45,242 nucleotides of DNA from an uncultured Bacteroidales bacterium (GCA_900318955.1 ONMJ01000015.1:1-45242), one strand, 5' to 3'. Shown: positions 34,545-43,437, counted from the stretch's first letter. Notes: a model not told the origin generated them from the letters alone. Made by a program: numbers and translations.

Positions 34545-36460
34545 AAAGATTGATTTATATAGGAGCACTGCTGTCGGCGGTGCTTTTTCCGCTTTTTGCG
34601 GCGGCCGCGGAGAGTGTCATTCCCTCTCCGGGAGATCATCCGAGGCTGATTCTCCTTTCCGGCGAGGAGCAGGCGGTAAGGGATAAGATTGCTGCCGACC
34701 CTGTAGTCAAAGGAGCTGACAGTACGATACTCTCTTTCTGTCAGAAGGCTCTGTCTCAACCCCCTGTCGAGCGGGTCAAGATAGGAAAAAGGCTTCTTCA
34801 TGTTTCCCGTGAAGCTCTAAAGCGCATATTCTATCTTTCTTATGCATGGAGGATTCATGGGAACGATATCTATGCCGACCGGGCCATAGAAGAGATGATG
34901 GCTGTCTGCCGCTTCTCGGACTGGAATCCCACCCACTTTCTGGATGTCGGAGAGATGACTATGGCGGTTGCCATAGGCTACGATTGGCTCTATCAGAGGA
35001 TGACTCAGCCTCAGAGGGACAGTGTAGTTGCGGCGGTGCGAAAGCTGGGCTTTGAGGCCTCCCGTAATGAAAAATGGGCGTGGTTCTACAATGCGGAGAA
35101 TAATTGGAATCAGGTCTGCAATGCCGGGATGGTCTACGGGGCCCTCGCCCTTTGGGAGGCATGCCCTGAGGAGGCCGGGGAAATCGTACGGAAATGCCTG
35201 GAAACCAATCCGAAAAGCCTTGCCTCTTATTCCCCTGAGGGAGGATATCCTGAGGGCTACAACTACTGGGGTTACGGGTCTTCATTCCAGATAATGCTAC
35301 TTGTCGCCCTTCAAAGCTGCTATGGCAGCGACCTTTCGCTTATGGAGCAAGAAGGCGCAGGCTTCTACCGCTCCGGCAGCTTCTTGCAGATGATGCGCAC
35401 CCCGACCGGAAAGTGCTACAGCTACTATGATTCTCCTCGCCATGCGGCGGCTCAGTACATGCAGGCCTATATGGCTCTCTGCTCGGGGGATTTTTCTCTC
35501 CTTCAGCCTGAGATAGAGGTCATGAAGGCGTATAATTATCGCCACCTTACCGAGGACAGGCTCTTCCCGATGTTTCCTCTTCTTGCCGCCCGCATCGCCG
35601 TTCCTCTTGGCTCCCTGCCGAAGCCGGTCGCGAGCCAGTACGTCTGCGGAGGCGTAACTCCCCTGTACCTTTATCGCAGCGGATGGCAGTCTCCCGAGGA
35701 TACATATCTTGCTGTCAAGGGCGGAATTTCCCTTTCCAGCCATGCTCATGCGGACCAGGGGTCCTTTTACTTCGAGGACGATGGAGTCGTATGGGCTACG
35801 GATCTCGGGTCGCAGAATTACGAGAGCCTAGAGTCAAAGAAACTCGGTATATGGAAAATGACCCAGAACTCGGACCGCTGGAATGTCTTCCGAATCGGCC
35901 CCTTCTGTCATAATATTCTGACGGTCAACTCTCATAAGCCGAAAGTGAATCACGAAGCCGTCCTGACTGCGACCGGAACTCCAGAAAGACCGGGAGCAGA
36001 GGTAGGCCTTAGCGCTATCTATAGCGAGGATCTCGACAGTTGCTATAGGAAGGTGTATCTTGAAGGGCGGGACCTTGTGGTCGAGGATTGGATAGAGGCT
36101 CGGGATACGGCCTGCCGCGTCCGCTGGGCTCTTTGCTCCGAGACGGAGGCTTCAATAGAGGGCAATGCGGTTTGCCTTTCCGCAAACGGGAAGACTCGTT
36201 ATCTTCGCGCTACTGTCATCCGGTCTTCATGGCTTCACCGCCGTCAAAAGCTCTCTCCTTGCATCTGGGAGACATCCTATCCCAAAGACCGGAAGGCCCC
36301 CGATGTGCCCGCCCCCGAGGAGGAACCTCTTTGGAACTGGCCGGATTCGCCGATTCACAGCTGGGACGCGCCAAATCCGGGTACATCCCTTTCGGGCTTC
36401 CTTTTGGATCTCAAACCAAAGGAAAAAGTGCTTTTGAGAGTCGTCCTTTCCCCGAAATAG
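34541..36460 (+). CDS. Heparinase II/III-family polysaccharide lyase-like protein
   Basis: A 639-residue exported protein with a signal peptide (LFAAAAE). An N-terminal alpha/alpha-toroid domain (about 20-370) contains NNWNQVCNAGM and EGGYPEGYNYWGYG, and a C-terminal heparinase II/III beta-sandwich contains SSHAHADQGSFYFEDDG near 400. These are the hallmarks of lyases that cleave uronic-acid polysaccharides such as heparin or alginate. The ATG at 34541 is embedded in the previous stop (ATGA), which points to coupling with the MBL lipoprotein. A TTG at 34535 is an unlikely alternative. The subfamily and glycan are not assignable here. Confidence 0.88.
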   Translation: MKRLIYIGALLSAVLFPLFAAAAESVIPSPGDHPRLILLSGEEQAVRDKIAADPVVKGADSTILSFCQKALSQPPVERVKIGKRLLHVSREALKRIFYLSYAWRIHGNDIYADRAIEEMMAVCRFSDWNPTHFLDVGEMTMAVAIGYDWLYQRMTQPQRDSVVAAVRKLGFEASRNEKWAWFYNAENNWNQVCNAGMVYGALALWEACPEEAGEIVRKCLETNPKSLASYSPEGGYPEGYNYWGYGSSFQIMLLVALQSCYGSDLSLMEQEGAGFYRSGSFLQMMRTPTGKCYSYYDSPRHAAAQYMQAYMALCSGDFSLLQPEIEVMKAYNYRHLTEDRLFPMFPLLAARIAVPLGSLPKPVASQYVCGGVTPLYLYRSGWQSPEDTYLAVKGGISLSSHAHADQGSFYFEDDGVVWATDLGSQNYESLESKKLGIWKMTQNSDRWNVFRIGPFCHNILTVNSHKPKVNHEAVLTATGTPERPGAEVGLSAIYSEDLDSCYRKVYLEGRDLVVEDWIEARDTACRVRWALCSETEASIEGNAVCLSANGKTRYLRATVIRSSWLHRRQKLSPCIWETSYPKDRKAPDVPAPEEEPLWNWPDSPIHSWDAPNPGTSLSGFLLDLKPKEKVLLRVVLSPK

Positions 36461-36464
36461 CTCC

Positions 36465-37355
36465 TTATTTGAAGGTCTCGTTGAGGACTTTTGCAAGTCT
36501 GTATCCGGCGTCGCGGAGCTGCTCGAGAAGGGTTGTTCTCATCTCGGTAGCATAAGTGGACGGAAGAGTATCTCCGTCATGCCATGTGTTGTTGAGAGGC
36601 CAGCATTTTTCAGCTGTCCTTCCCGCCCAATCGTAGACATCTCCTTCAGTGATTTCCTTTATTCCTTTCTTGTCAGCATTGTCTGCCAGATAGGCCAGAT
36701 CGCCGAAACTCTTCGGGAGGTTGGTCTCGAAAACGCTGTTGTCCCAGAATGAATGGAGGGAGATTTTCTTTCCCTTGTACAGAACGTCTATATGGCCTTT
36801 TACCGTATTTGCCGGCAGGTAGACAACGTGCATCGGACAGTGCATGTCCCCGAGGAAATGGACAATCAATGCGATAGCCTTATAGCGCTCGTACGGGTCC
36901 ATGGTCTCTGCCTCTTCGCGCAGCTTCTTCGACAGAAGGGTCACATAGTAGGCATCGTTATTGATATAGGCCCCGTCGAGATTATCGGTCGGGAAGCACT
37001 TGAAATTCTCGTCTACAGTAATGGAGTGGCTCCACGGAGAAATGTTAAGAGGAGTGGAGAAATCGAAGGTCTTGACAAAAGCGACCCTGGCGTCATCCGG
37101 ATTAGTAGGGATAAATCCAAGGTCCATGGTCCACATTCCCCTGAACACGTCGGCGTCCGAGGCGATGGCCGGAAGGGGGACTCCGATATATTTCTTTATC
37201 GCCTTGCGGGCCTTGGGCGAAAGATGGTCCTGGGCGATTTTGGCGACAGTTGCATGGCCTAGATTTCCCCAGCCTTGGGCTTCGGGGGAGAGAAGGCAAG
37301 AGAAAGTCAATAATGCAATCGCAGTCAGTGCTTTTTTCAGTGTATTCATAATCAT
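36465..37355 (-). CDS. Secreted S1/P1-type nuclease
   Basis: A 296-residue exported nuclease or phosphatase of the zinc-dependent S1/P1 family. After the signal peptide the mature protein would start WGNLGH at Trp29, reproducing the N-terminal Trp and the His five residues later that bind zinc in P1 nuclease. HFLGDMHCPMHVV near 168-180 supplies further ligands. The family degrades single-stranded nucleic acids and removes 3'-phosphates. Two ATGs (37355 and 37349) are both possible. It lies 6 nt after the porin gene on the same strand, probably co-transcribed, and converges on the heparinase-like gene with a 4-nt gap. Confidence 0.88.
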   Translation of the reverse strand: MIMNTLKKALTAIALLTFSCLLSPEAQGWGNLGHATVAKIAQDHLSPKARKAIKKYIGVPLPAIASDADVFRGMWTMDLGFIPTNPDDARVAFVKTFDFSTPLNISPWSHSITVDENFKCFPTDNLDGAYINNDAYYVTLLSKKLREEAETMDPYERYKAIALIVHFLGDMHCPMHVVYLPANTVKGHIDVLYKGKKISLHSFWDNSVFETNLPKSFGDLAYLADNADKKGIKEITEGDVYDWAGRTAEKCWPLNNTWHDGDTLPSTYATEMRTTLLEQLRDAGYRLAKVLNETFK

Positions 37356-37361
37356 GTGTGT

Positions 37362-38705
37362 TTATCTTTTGCTCTGGAGGAATTTTGGAGTTGCCCTGAA
37401 CATGAGCCAACACCAATGCAGTTCGCGCTTGTCGGAAGTTCGTTTAAGGATGACCATGGTCTCAGTACCCCTCATGAAGGAATAGCCTGTGCTTAGGCTC
37501 ATTCCGTGGCCAAGGTCGCAGCTGGCGGAGAATTCAACTTCGTGGCCGAGGGGCTGCTCTGCGTTGCGGAGTTTTGCGGCTGTGGCGAGGAAATGGTATG
37601 CCAGATCAAGGGATAGGGCTTTTGCGGGCTTCCAGGTGGCTCCTGCATAAGCGTTTTGAAGGCCCGGGGTGAATCCGCCGTAGTAGGCGCTCATATAGAA
37701 AAAGTCCATGGCCCCGTAGAACTTGTGGTGCGATCCATAGATGGAACTGAATCCTTTTACTACTTCGTGGCGCTGCATTCCAATCATTCCGCCGGGAGGA
37801 ACGGCAAAATCAGGGTCGCCGCTAAGATAGTCAAAGCCGGTGTTGAATGTCCATTTTTCCGAAGGAGAGAACTTAACTTTGCCGCTGGCCATCCATGCAT
37901 TTAGCGGAAGCCCCCCTTCTTCTTTTCCCATCTGCTTGTAATAACTGGCTTCAACGCCCCATTTTTCGGGATGGAAGTTGAAGTATGTACCAATCAGCTG
38001 CTGGTGGAACCGGTGATATTCCCACTGGTTAAGATTAACATCGACAACCTTAGGCTCGCCCTCCATCATTATATCTGATGCTGTCAGAGAGATGTCAAGC
38101 GGAATCTTTGGCAGGTCCCAATGATACCACAGTGCCGCCAAACCTTTATAAGGCTGGATGCCTCCGGTATAGTAGGTCCCTCCGGAGATATTGGCAAGGT
38201 TCTGGTTGAAGGCCCCGAAAAGGTGAACTTTGTGACCGTGACCTTCATAGGCGAGCTTAAGGCCGTCATGCGAGATGCCCGTCATCGACCAATCGTCAGA
38301 GCCGAAAATTCGCTGGTCGTCGTAGGAGAGGACCTGCCTGCCGAGTTTGGCGGAGAAGCCTTTTCCCCAATAGACCTTTGCCCATCCTTCGAATATGTTC
38401 AAGGCTGAGGATTCCGCTCCCCATGTCCCGCAGTACTGACCGGAAAAGCGGGTTTCCATTATCGGAGAGCCTTTCTCGTTCAACAGTTGATAGTCTGCCG
38501 TCAGTCTGACTCTGCCAAGAATAAAGGCGGCAAAATCTTCTTTGCCGTTGGAGGGGTCGGTGTCATTTCCGCCGATACGCAGCTCTCCTCGTTCCATAAA
38601 ATCGCCGTCCAGAGAAAACTGATGGGTCTGGGCCACGGAAACGGCTTGGCCGAAGCAAAGCGCCAAAAGCAGAGCCCGTATCTTGTTATTTATGATTGCA
38701 CGCAT
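37362..38705 (-). CDS. Alginate-export-type outer-membrane porin
   Basis: A 447-residue outer-membrane beta-barrel protein resembling the alginate_exp/AlgE-like porin family. It has a signal peptide (SVAQT), alternating amphipathic strands throughout, and family-like segments ALNIFEGWAKVYWGKGFSAKLGRQVLSYDDQRIFG and SHDGLKLAYEG. Such porins pass small anionic solutes. It is the first gene of a two-gene unit with the S1/P1 nuclease, so nucleotide or phosphate uptake is a possible role (inference). A minus-strand GATATTTG at 38710-38717, one mismatch from the -7 consensus, lies immediately upstream and would leave almost no leader. Confidence 0.83.
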   Translation of the reverse strand: MRAIINNKIRALLLALCFGQAVSVAQTHQFSLDGDFMERGELRIGGNDTDPSNGKEDFAAFILGRVRLTADYQLLNEKGSPIMETRFSGQYCGTWGAESSALNIFEGWAKVYWGKGFSAKLGRQVLSYDDQRIFGSDDWSMTGISHDGLKLAYEGHGHKVHLFGAFNQNLANISGGTYYTGGIQPYKGLAALWYHWDLPKIPLDISLTASDIMMEGEPKVVDVNLNQWEYHRFHQQLIGTYFNFHPEKWGVEASYYKQMGKEEGGLPLNAWMASGKVKFSPSEKWTFNTGFDYLSGDPDFAVPPGGMIGMQRHEVVKGFSSIYGSHHKFYGAMDFFYMSAYYGGFTPGLQNAYAGATWKPAKALSLDLAYHFLATAAKLRNAEQPLGHEVEFSASCDLGHGMSLSTGYSFMRGTETMVILKRTSDKRELHWCWLMFRATPKFLQSKR

Positions 38706-38780
38706 GCTACAAATATCGAAATAATTAGCTAAAATTGAGGATGATTATTGAATTAATTGACAACATCAGGAGAATTTAGT

Positions 38781-38788
38781 TACCTTTG
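38781..38788 (+). promoter_or_regulatory. -7 box (TACCTTTG) of the MFS-glycosidase unit
   Basis: TACCTTTG is an exact TAnnTTTG match in the 147-nt gap between divergent genes. The sequence ATTG at 38756-38759 sits 21 nt upstream and could be a weak -33 element. The leader to the MFS start would be about 60 nt. Confidence 0.55.
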
Positions 38789-38800
38789 TATATTGAAACT

Positions 38801-38817
38801 GTGGTATGCTGTGGTAT
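38801..38817 (+). repeat. Pair of GTGGTAT direct repeats at 10-nt spacing
   Basis: GTGGTAT occurs at 38801-38807 and 38811-38817, one DNA helical turn apart and just downstream of the predicted transcription start. This arrangement could be an operator for a repressor, but no regulator is nearby and the repeat is short. Confidence 0.35.
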
Positions 38818-38852
38818 AATTATTCTGCAGGATTCCTGAAACTAATCACATA

Positions 38853-40103
38853 ATGCAAAAGTTCTTCGAAAAGAAGTCTTACAAGTGGGAAGTCCTCCTT
38901 CTTTTATGGATGGCTTACCTGCTCAATCAAGGCGACCGCCAGGTCTTCAACACTGTCCTTCCTGCCATCCGGGAGGCACTCAACCTTACGGATACTTCGG
39001 TCGGTCTGATCGCCACTATTTTCAATCTCTTCTATGCCGCCATGGTGCCGGTAGGCGGCTGGGCAGGGGACCGTTTCTCCCGTAAGTGGGTGACCACAGT
39101 GAGCATCCTCTTCTGGAGCGTGGCTACGATGTTCACCGGCCTTGCCACCAGTTTTATGTGGCTGATTGTCCTTCGAAGCGTCGCTACAGGCGGCGGAGAG
39201 GCCTTTTTCGGCCCTGCGAATTATTCCCTATTGGGGCAGTACCACACCGATACGAGGGCGCGGGCCATGTCAATCCACCAGACGGCCTACTATATCGGAG
39301 TCATTCTGGCAGGATGGCTCGCAGGGCTCATCGCAGACAGGCTCGGATGGAAGTATTCGTTCATTATTTTCGGCGCTGCGGGCATCATCTGGGGTATCCT
39401 CATGGTGTTCCGTCTCCGAGATAAGGAGGAGGCTCCCGGGACAGCTCCTGTGGAAAAGGCGGACAAGCCCGGATTTTTCGAGGGATTCAAGACTGTCTTT
39501 ACGACTCCTACAGCCCTTATGCTGACAATAGGCTTCAGCGGCTTGATCTTCGTTATCACCGGTTACATGACGTGGGTCCCCGCCTACCTGCAGGAGGAAT
39601 TCGGGCAGAGCCAGGCATCCGCCGGCCTGAATTCCATGCTATGGACATATGTGGCCGCCTTCGTGGGCGTCCTCCTTGCCGGCTCCATCTCCGATTCGCT
39701 TGCAAAGAAGAACCATAAGATCCGTATGCTTCTTCAGGCAGCCGGCCTTCTCGGCGGCGCGCTGTTCCTCTATCTCATGGGCGGAAATCCCAGTCTGTGG
39801 CTGCTCTACCTGAGCTTTGCCGGATGGGGCTTCTTCCGTGCATTTTTCGATGCCAACACCTATGCTGTGCTGTATGACGTGACGCCGCCGAGGCTTCACG
39901 CCTCCTGCTCCAGCGCCATGATAATGACCGGTTTTGCTGTTGGAGCCCTTGCTCCTGTGATCCTCGGAGCCATGAAACAGAGCATGGGCAGCCTTGGGGC
40001 CACCTTCCCTATCCTAGCCGTCATTTGGGTTGTCTGCAGTGTCATGATGTTCATTGTCGCAGCGACCAATTATCAGAAAGATTACGAGAAAAATCATCAA
40101 TAG
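38853..40103 (+). CDS. MFS transporter, probable sugar or sugar-acid permease
   Basis: A 416-residue major facilitator with 12 predicted helices. The first cytoplasmic loop motif GGWAGDRFSRKWV (near 68-80) matches the family signature, and GLIADRLGWKYSFIIFG is in the second repeat position after helix 5. NQGDRQVFNTVLPAI early in the protein recalls the hexuronate/phthalate group (anion:cation symporters). It is followed after 2 nt by a glycosidase gene, so import of the released mono- or oligosaccharide, possibly an acidic sugar given the nearby lyase, is a reasonable inference. Confidence 0.9.
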   Translation: MQKFFEKKSYKWEVLLLLWMAYLLNQGDRQVFNTVLPAIREALNLTDTSVGLIATIFNLFYAAMVPVGGWAGDRFSRKWVTTVSILFWSVATMFTGLATSFMWLIVLRSVATGGGEAFFGPANYSLLGQYHTDTRARAMSIHQTAYYIGVILAGWLAGLIADRLGWKYSFIIFGAAGIIWGILMVFRLRDKEEAPGTAPVEKADKPGFFEGFKTVFTTPTALMLTIGFSGLIFVITGYMTWVPAYLQEEFGQSQASAGLNSMLWTYVAAFVGVLLAGSISDSLAKKNHKIRMLLQAAGLLGGALFLYLMGGNPSLWLLYLSFAGWGFFRAFFDANTYAVLYDVTPPRLHASCSSAMIMTGFAVGALAPVILGAMKQSMGSLGATFPILAVIWVVCSVMMFIVAATNYQKDYEKNHQ

Positions 40104-40105
40104 CC

Positions 40106-41533
40106 ATGAAAAAGATTGTCCTGACTCTCGCTGTGCTCGCCGCCCTCCCCGTCCTTTGCAGCGGCGCACTCAAGAAATCTGTCACATGGGAAAATATCAA
40201 GGCCCATCCGGCCCCGCTTCCCGTTCTTGGCGAGCTCGTTCCCGTTCCCTCGCAGCTGGATGCTCCCTCCTTCTGGTCGGTCGGCAGTGAAACCCTGGAC
40301 AGGGATTTCGCGGATTTCGAGCAGTATAAACAGTATATGGGTGAGACCGGAGTCGGCTATTCCCGCCTCCAGAGCGGCTGGGCCAAGACCGAGAAGAAGA
40401 AGGGGAAATACGATTTCGCCTGGTTGGACGCCCAGGTTGACGGGCTTCTCGCCGAGGGTATCCATCCCTGGATCTGCCTCTGCTATGGCAATCCCATTTA
40501 TTCGGATCATGGGATAGACCTTGGTGCAAAGCTCTTCCCGGAAGGCCCCGTGATGGATGCCTGGGTCAGGTATGTCAAGGCTTGCGTCAAACGCTATAAG
40601 GGAAAGGTCACCATGTGGGAAGTCTGGAACGAGCCGGACGGCAGCAAAAAGCTGGATTCATATCCGGAGTATGCCGAACTGTTCCTCAATACCGCAAAAG
40701 CCATTCGGGAGGTCGATCCGGATGCGAAGATAGCGGCCGTCGGCGCCTGTACTCCCGACCGGAAATATATCCGGCAGGTGATGGAGATTATCAGAGACGC
40801 AGGGAGGCTTGATCTTGTGGATTATGTCACCTACCATGCCTATTGGCCGACCCCGGAGAGGGTCGCTCCGGCCGTTGAGGAGCTTCGAAAGGATATGAAG
40901 GCCTTCAGTCCGCATATCGGAATCCTTCAGGGAGAGACCGGCTGCCCGGCGCAGCTCGAATATGGCCATGCCATGAATTCCATCGAATGGACAGAATACA
41001 GTCAGGCCAAATGGGACCTTCGCCAGAGCCTTACCCATTTCGGCCTCGGCGTGCCTTACTCGTTCTTCACAATGGTAGATCTCAATTACGGCTGGATGCT
41101 CCAGAGCTTCGGTCTCATCCGTATGAACGGAAGGAAGGAGCCAGTCTACAAGCGTCCCAAGTTCTACGCCGTCCAGCATGTGACTTCGCTCTTCACCCCT
41201 GAGCTAAAGAGCGCAGAAGTGCATGTGGAGTGCAATGTAGACAAGGAACTAAAGGTCGTAGGCATCGAGAAAGAGGGGAAGAAGATCGGATGCATCCTCT
41301 GGTTCTGCGGCGAGCGTCCCTGCAATTTCCTTGACCGCAAGCTGGTCGATATCAGGATCAAAGACCTGGACATCGAGGATCCCGTCTATGTGGATATGCT
41401 TACCGGCAATGTCCATGACCTCAGCGGCATCATCGTGAAAAACAAACGTGAGGCGGGCTCTCTTGGCTTCAACGGCCTCCCCCTCTGGGACTGCCCCGTC
41501 GTAGTAATCGACCGCTCCGCCGTCCAGTTTTAG
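40106..41533 (+). CDS. Clan GH-A glycoside hydrolase (GH39-like)
   Basis: A 475-residue exported glycosidase with a signal peptide (VLCSGA) and an (alpha/beta)8 barrel. The acid/base Glu176 is in WEVWNEPD and the likely nucleophile Glu277 in LQGETG, both at the strand 4 and strand 7 positions of clan GH-A. YSRLQSGWAKTEKKKGKYDFAWLD (early barrel) and the strand-4 motif resemble beta-xylosidases of GH39, but other families share them. A small C-terminal beta domain follows from about 375. The frame is open from 40025; 40106 is preferred because it begins the signal peptide and lies 2 nt after the MFS stop. Confidence 0.85.
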   Translation: MKKIVLTLAVLAALPVLCSGALKKSVTWENIKAHPAPLPVLGELVPVPSQLDAPSFWSVGSETLDRDFADFEQYKQYMGETGVGYSRLQSGWAKTEKKKGKYDFAWLDAQVDGLLAEGIHPWICLCYGNPIYSDHGIDLGAKLFPEGPVMDAWVRYVKACVKRYKGKVTMWEVWNEPDGSKKLDSYPEYAELFLNTAKAIREVDPDAKIAAVGACTPDRKYIRQVMEIIRDAGRLDLVDYVTYHAYWPTPERVAPAVEELRKDMKAFSPHIGILQGETGCPAQLEYGHAMNSIEWTEYSQAKWDLRQSLTHFGLGVPYSFFTMVDLNYGWMLQSFGLIRMNGRKEPVYKRPKFYAVQHVTSLFTPELKSAEVHVECNVDKELKVVGIEKEGKKIGCILWFCGERPCNFLDRKLVDIRIKDLDIEDPVYVDMLTGNVHDLSGIIVKNKREAGSLGFNGLPLWDCPVVVIDRSAVQF

Positions 41534-41543
41534 ATCACTGGAT

Positions 41544-41598
41544 GGCGCAGGTCCCAAGCATTTTTCTGCACCTGCGCCATGCCGTCCGCCCTCCCCCT
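41544..41598 (+). repeat. 55-nt palindromic repeat, copy A
   Basis: This copy begins 10 nt after the glycosidase stop and is identical over 55 nt to copy B at 43438-43492. Internally it forms a hairpin with arms GGCGCAGGT and ACCTGCGCC; in this copy the arms extend by two more base pairs (41542-41543 with the matching AT on the other side). No T tract follows, so it is not a canonical terminator. Together with copy B it brackets the ATPase gene. Confidence 0.85.
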
Positions 41599-41700
41599 AG
41601 TAGATCGGATGATTCGTTCCAAATCATTCATTCAGCCGCATAAGGCAGTCCCCTAGATTTTGCCATTCTGCCATTACATGGTGCTCTTCATAAGTCAACA

Positions 41701-41775
41701 TTTTGAGGATTTTGAGAAAAATGCCGTTTCAAATTTTGAGGAAATTGAGAAAAACCGCATAAAAGATTTTGAGGA
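41701..41775 (+). repeat. Three TTTTGAGGA copies at exact 33-nt spacing before the ATPase gene
   Basis: TTTTGAGGA begins at 41701, 41734 and 41767. Copies one and two agree at 19 of the first 21 positions, including TTGAGAAAAA. The last copy places GAGGAG 8 nt before the ATG at 41785, so it may double as the ribosome-binding site. A 13-codon frame (41721-41762, MPFQILRKLRKTA) lies inside the array. Confidence 0.75.
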
Positions 41776-41784
41776 GACCGGAAT

Positions 41785-43161
41785 ATGCGCTATATTCGCA
41801 ATGCTAGAATAAAAGATATGGAACCTGAAAGACTCTTCAAACGCAAGATTTATGACCGCCTTCTTCAATGGAAGGAAAGCAGTAAGGGGAAGAGCGCTCT
41901 TCTTATTGAGGGGGCTCGCCGGATCGGTAAATCTACCATTGTAAAAGCGTTCGCCCGAAACGAATACGAATCATTCATCTTTATCGACTTCACCAAGTGC
42001 TCCCAAGAGGTGAAGAACCTGTTTAACGATGTTTCAGATCTTAACTACATCTTTCTCCGGCTACAACTCGCTTATGGGGTACAACTCGTGGAACGCAAGT
42101 CCCTTATTGTATTCGACGAAGTGCAGTTCCAGCCCCTTGCCCGACAGGCAATCAAGTCGTTTGTAGAAGATCATAGATACGATTACATAGAAACTGGCTC
42201 GCTGATTTCCATCCGCAAGAACACGGATAAAATTCTCATCCCTAGTGAGGAGGAACGAATCAGCATGTATCCCATGGACTATGAAGAGTTTCGCTGGGCT
42301 TTGGGAGACACGGCCACGATCCCGCTGCTCCGCTCGGTTTGGGAGCATCCCCAACCGTTGAAGGAAGTGCATCGCAAACTTATGCGGGACTTCCGTCTCT
42401 ATATGCTTGTGGGAGGAATGCCCCAGGCTGTTGATGCCTATCTTGAGTCCAACAACTTCGAGGTCGTGGATCACGCAAAACGCCTGATTCTGGACCTGTA
42501 TGATGAAGATTTCGGCAAGATTGATCCTACAGGGAAAGCAGCCCGGATATTCGCTGCCATTCCGGCCCAGCTCAACAGCAATGCTTCTCGTTACCAGATA
42601 TCCAATGTCATTCCTGGAGCTCATGCGGAAGACTTCGTTGAACTCATTTCTGAAATGGAGAAATCCAGGACCGTCAATATCTCGCATCACAGCGATGATC
42701 CGAATGTGGGCCTCGGTAGTACCGAAGATCTGATGCAATACAAAATGTTTGTTGGTGACACCGGGCTCTTCGTAACACTTGCTTTCCGTGATAAGGCCTT
42801 CACAGAGAACATCATCTATGAGCGCCTGCTTAGCGACAAGTTGGCGACCAATCTAGGCTACCTCTACGAGAACATCGTTGCCCAGATGCTTACAGCTTCC
42901 GGCAATAAACTGTTCTATCATGTCTGGCCCACCGAGAGTGGCAAACACAATTACGAGGTTGACTTCCTACTGTCCCGTGGCACGAAGATTACGCCCATTG
43001 AGGTAAAATCTTCTTCCTACAAAACGCATGTGTCGCTAGATGCTTTCTGTAAGAAATACTCTTCTCGCATAACAAATGATCGATACCTGATTTATACAAA
43101 GGATTATGCACACGAAGAGTCGGTCAAGTATATACCAGCCTATTTGGCGTATTTCCTATAG
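41785..43161 (+). CDS. AAA-family ATPase with DUF4143 C-terminal domain
   Basis: A 458-residue ATP-binding protein of the AAA_14/DUF4143 group, which is present in many copies in Bacteroidales genomes and has no agreed function. The Walker A motif is GARRIGKST (about 43-51) and the Walker B segment is SLIVFDEVQ (about 106-114). The C-terminal domain includes EVDFLLSRGTKITPIEVKSS, resembling a PD-(D/E)xK nuclease core. ATG 41785 has a Shine-Dalgarno-like GAGGAG; an ATG at 41818 (MEPERLFKRK) is nearer the usual start of relatives, so the first 11 residues are uncertain. Perfect 55-nt repeats flank it, suggesting a cassette. Confidence 0.88.
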   Translation: MRYIRNARIKDMEPERLFKRKIYDRLLQWKESSKGKSALLIEGARRIGKSTIVKAFARNEYESFIFIDFTKCSQEVKNLFNDVSDLNYIFLRLQLAYGVQLVERKSLIVFDEVQFQPLARQAIKSFVEDHRYDYIETGSLISIRKNTDKILIPSEEERISMYPMDYEEFRWALGDTATIPLLRSVWEHPQPLKEVHRKLMRDFRLYMLVGGMPQAVDAYLESNNFEVVDHAKRLILDLYDEDFGKIDPTGKAARIFAAIPAQLNSNASRYQISNVIPGAHAEDFVELISEMEKSRTVNISHHSDDPNVGLGSTEDLMQYKMFVGDTGLFVTLAFRDKAFTENIIYERLLSDKLATNLGYLYENIVAQMLTASGNKLFYHVWPTESGKHNYEVDFLLSRGTKITPIEVKSSSYKTHVSLDAFCKKYSSRITNDRYLIYTKDYAHEESVKYIPAYLAYFL

Positions 43162-43305
43162 GAATAAGATTGTCCATTAACAAACATTAACCGAATACCC
43201 GATTCTCATGCCGGAGGCCGGAGAAGCAGCAGAAGAGGAAGATGTCGCGGATCCTGGTTTCCAGAGCCTTCTAGAGGGGACCGGACTAGATTTACGATTC
43301 TCGCT

Positions 43306-43340
43306 TTTTTCGCTGGGACAGGAGGATTTTTCGCTGGGAC
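43306..43340 (+). repeat. Direct repeat TTTTTCGCTGGGAC, two copies at 21-nt period
   Basis: The 14-nt unit is identical at 43306-43319 and 43327-43340, separated by AGGAGGA. It adjoins the third palindromic element and belongs to the same repeat-rich stretch. Confidence 0.7.
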
Positions 43341-43342
43341 TT

Positions 43343-43386
43343 GATCACTGGATGGCGCAGGTGCGAATTTTTCGCGGAGACGTGCG
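43343..43386 (+). repeat. Diverged palindromic element, copy C
   Basis: Positions 43343-43362 are identical over 20 nt to 41533-41552, the start of copy A and the bases just before it. The rest differs from A and B but can still fold (TGGCGCA with TGCGCCA, and inner GCGAA with TTCGC). It is a diverged relative of the 55-nt element. Confidence 0.65.
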
Positions 43387-43437
43387 CCACCCGAATATGA
43401 TAAATTCCTGATACTTAGGTGGTTAATTATTTACGGC

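Noticed and set aside
41544-41598. Repeat copy A as a Rho-independent terminator for the glycosidase gene
   Set aside because: The hairpin is strong, but no T tract follows on the plus strand and the same element sits far from gene ends in copy B.
43208-43411. 67-codon open frame after the ATPase gene
   Set aside because: It runs through the 21-nt tandem repeats and the diverged palindrome, has low-complexity repeated residues and no recognisable domain.
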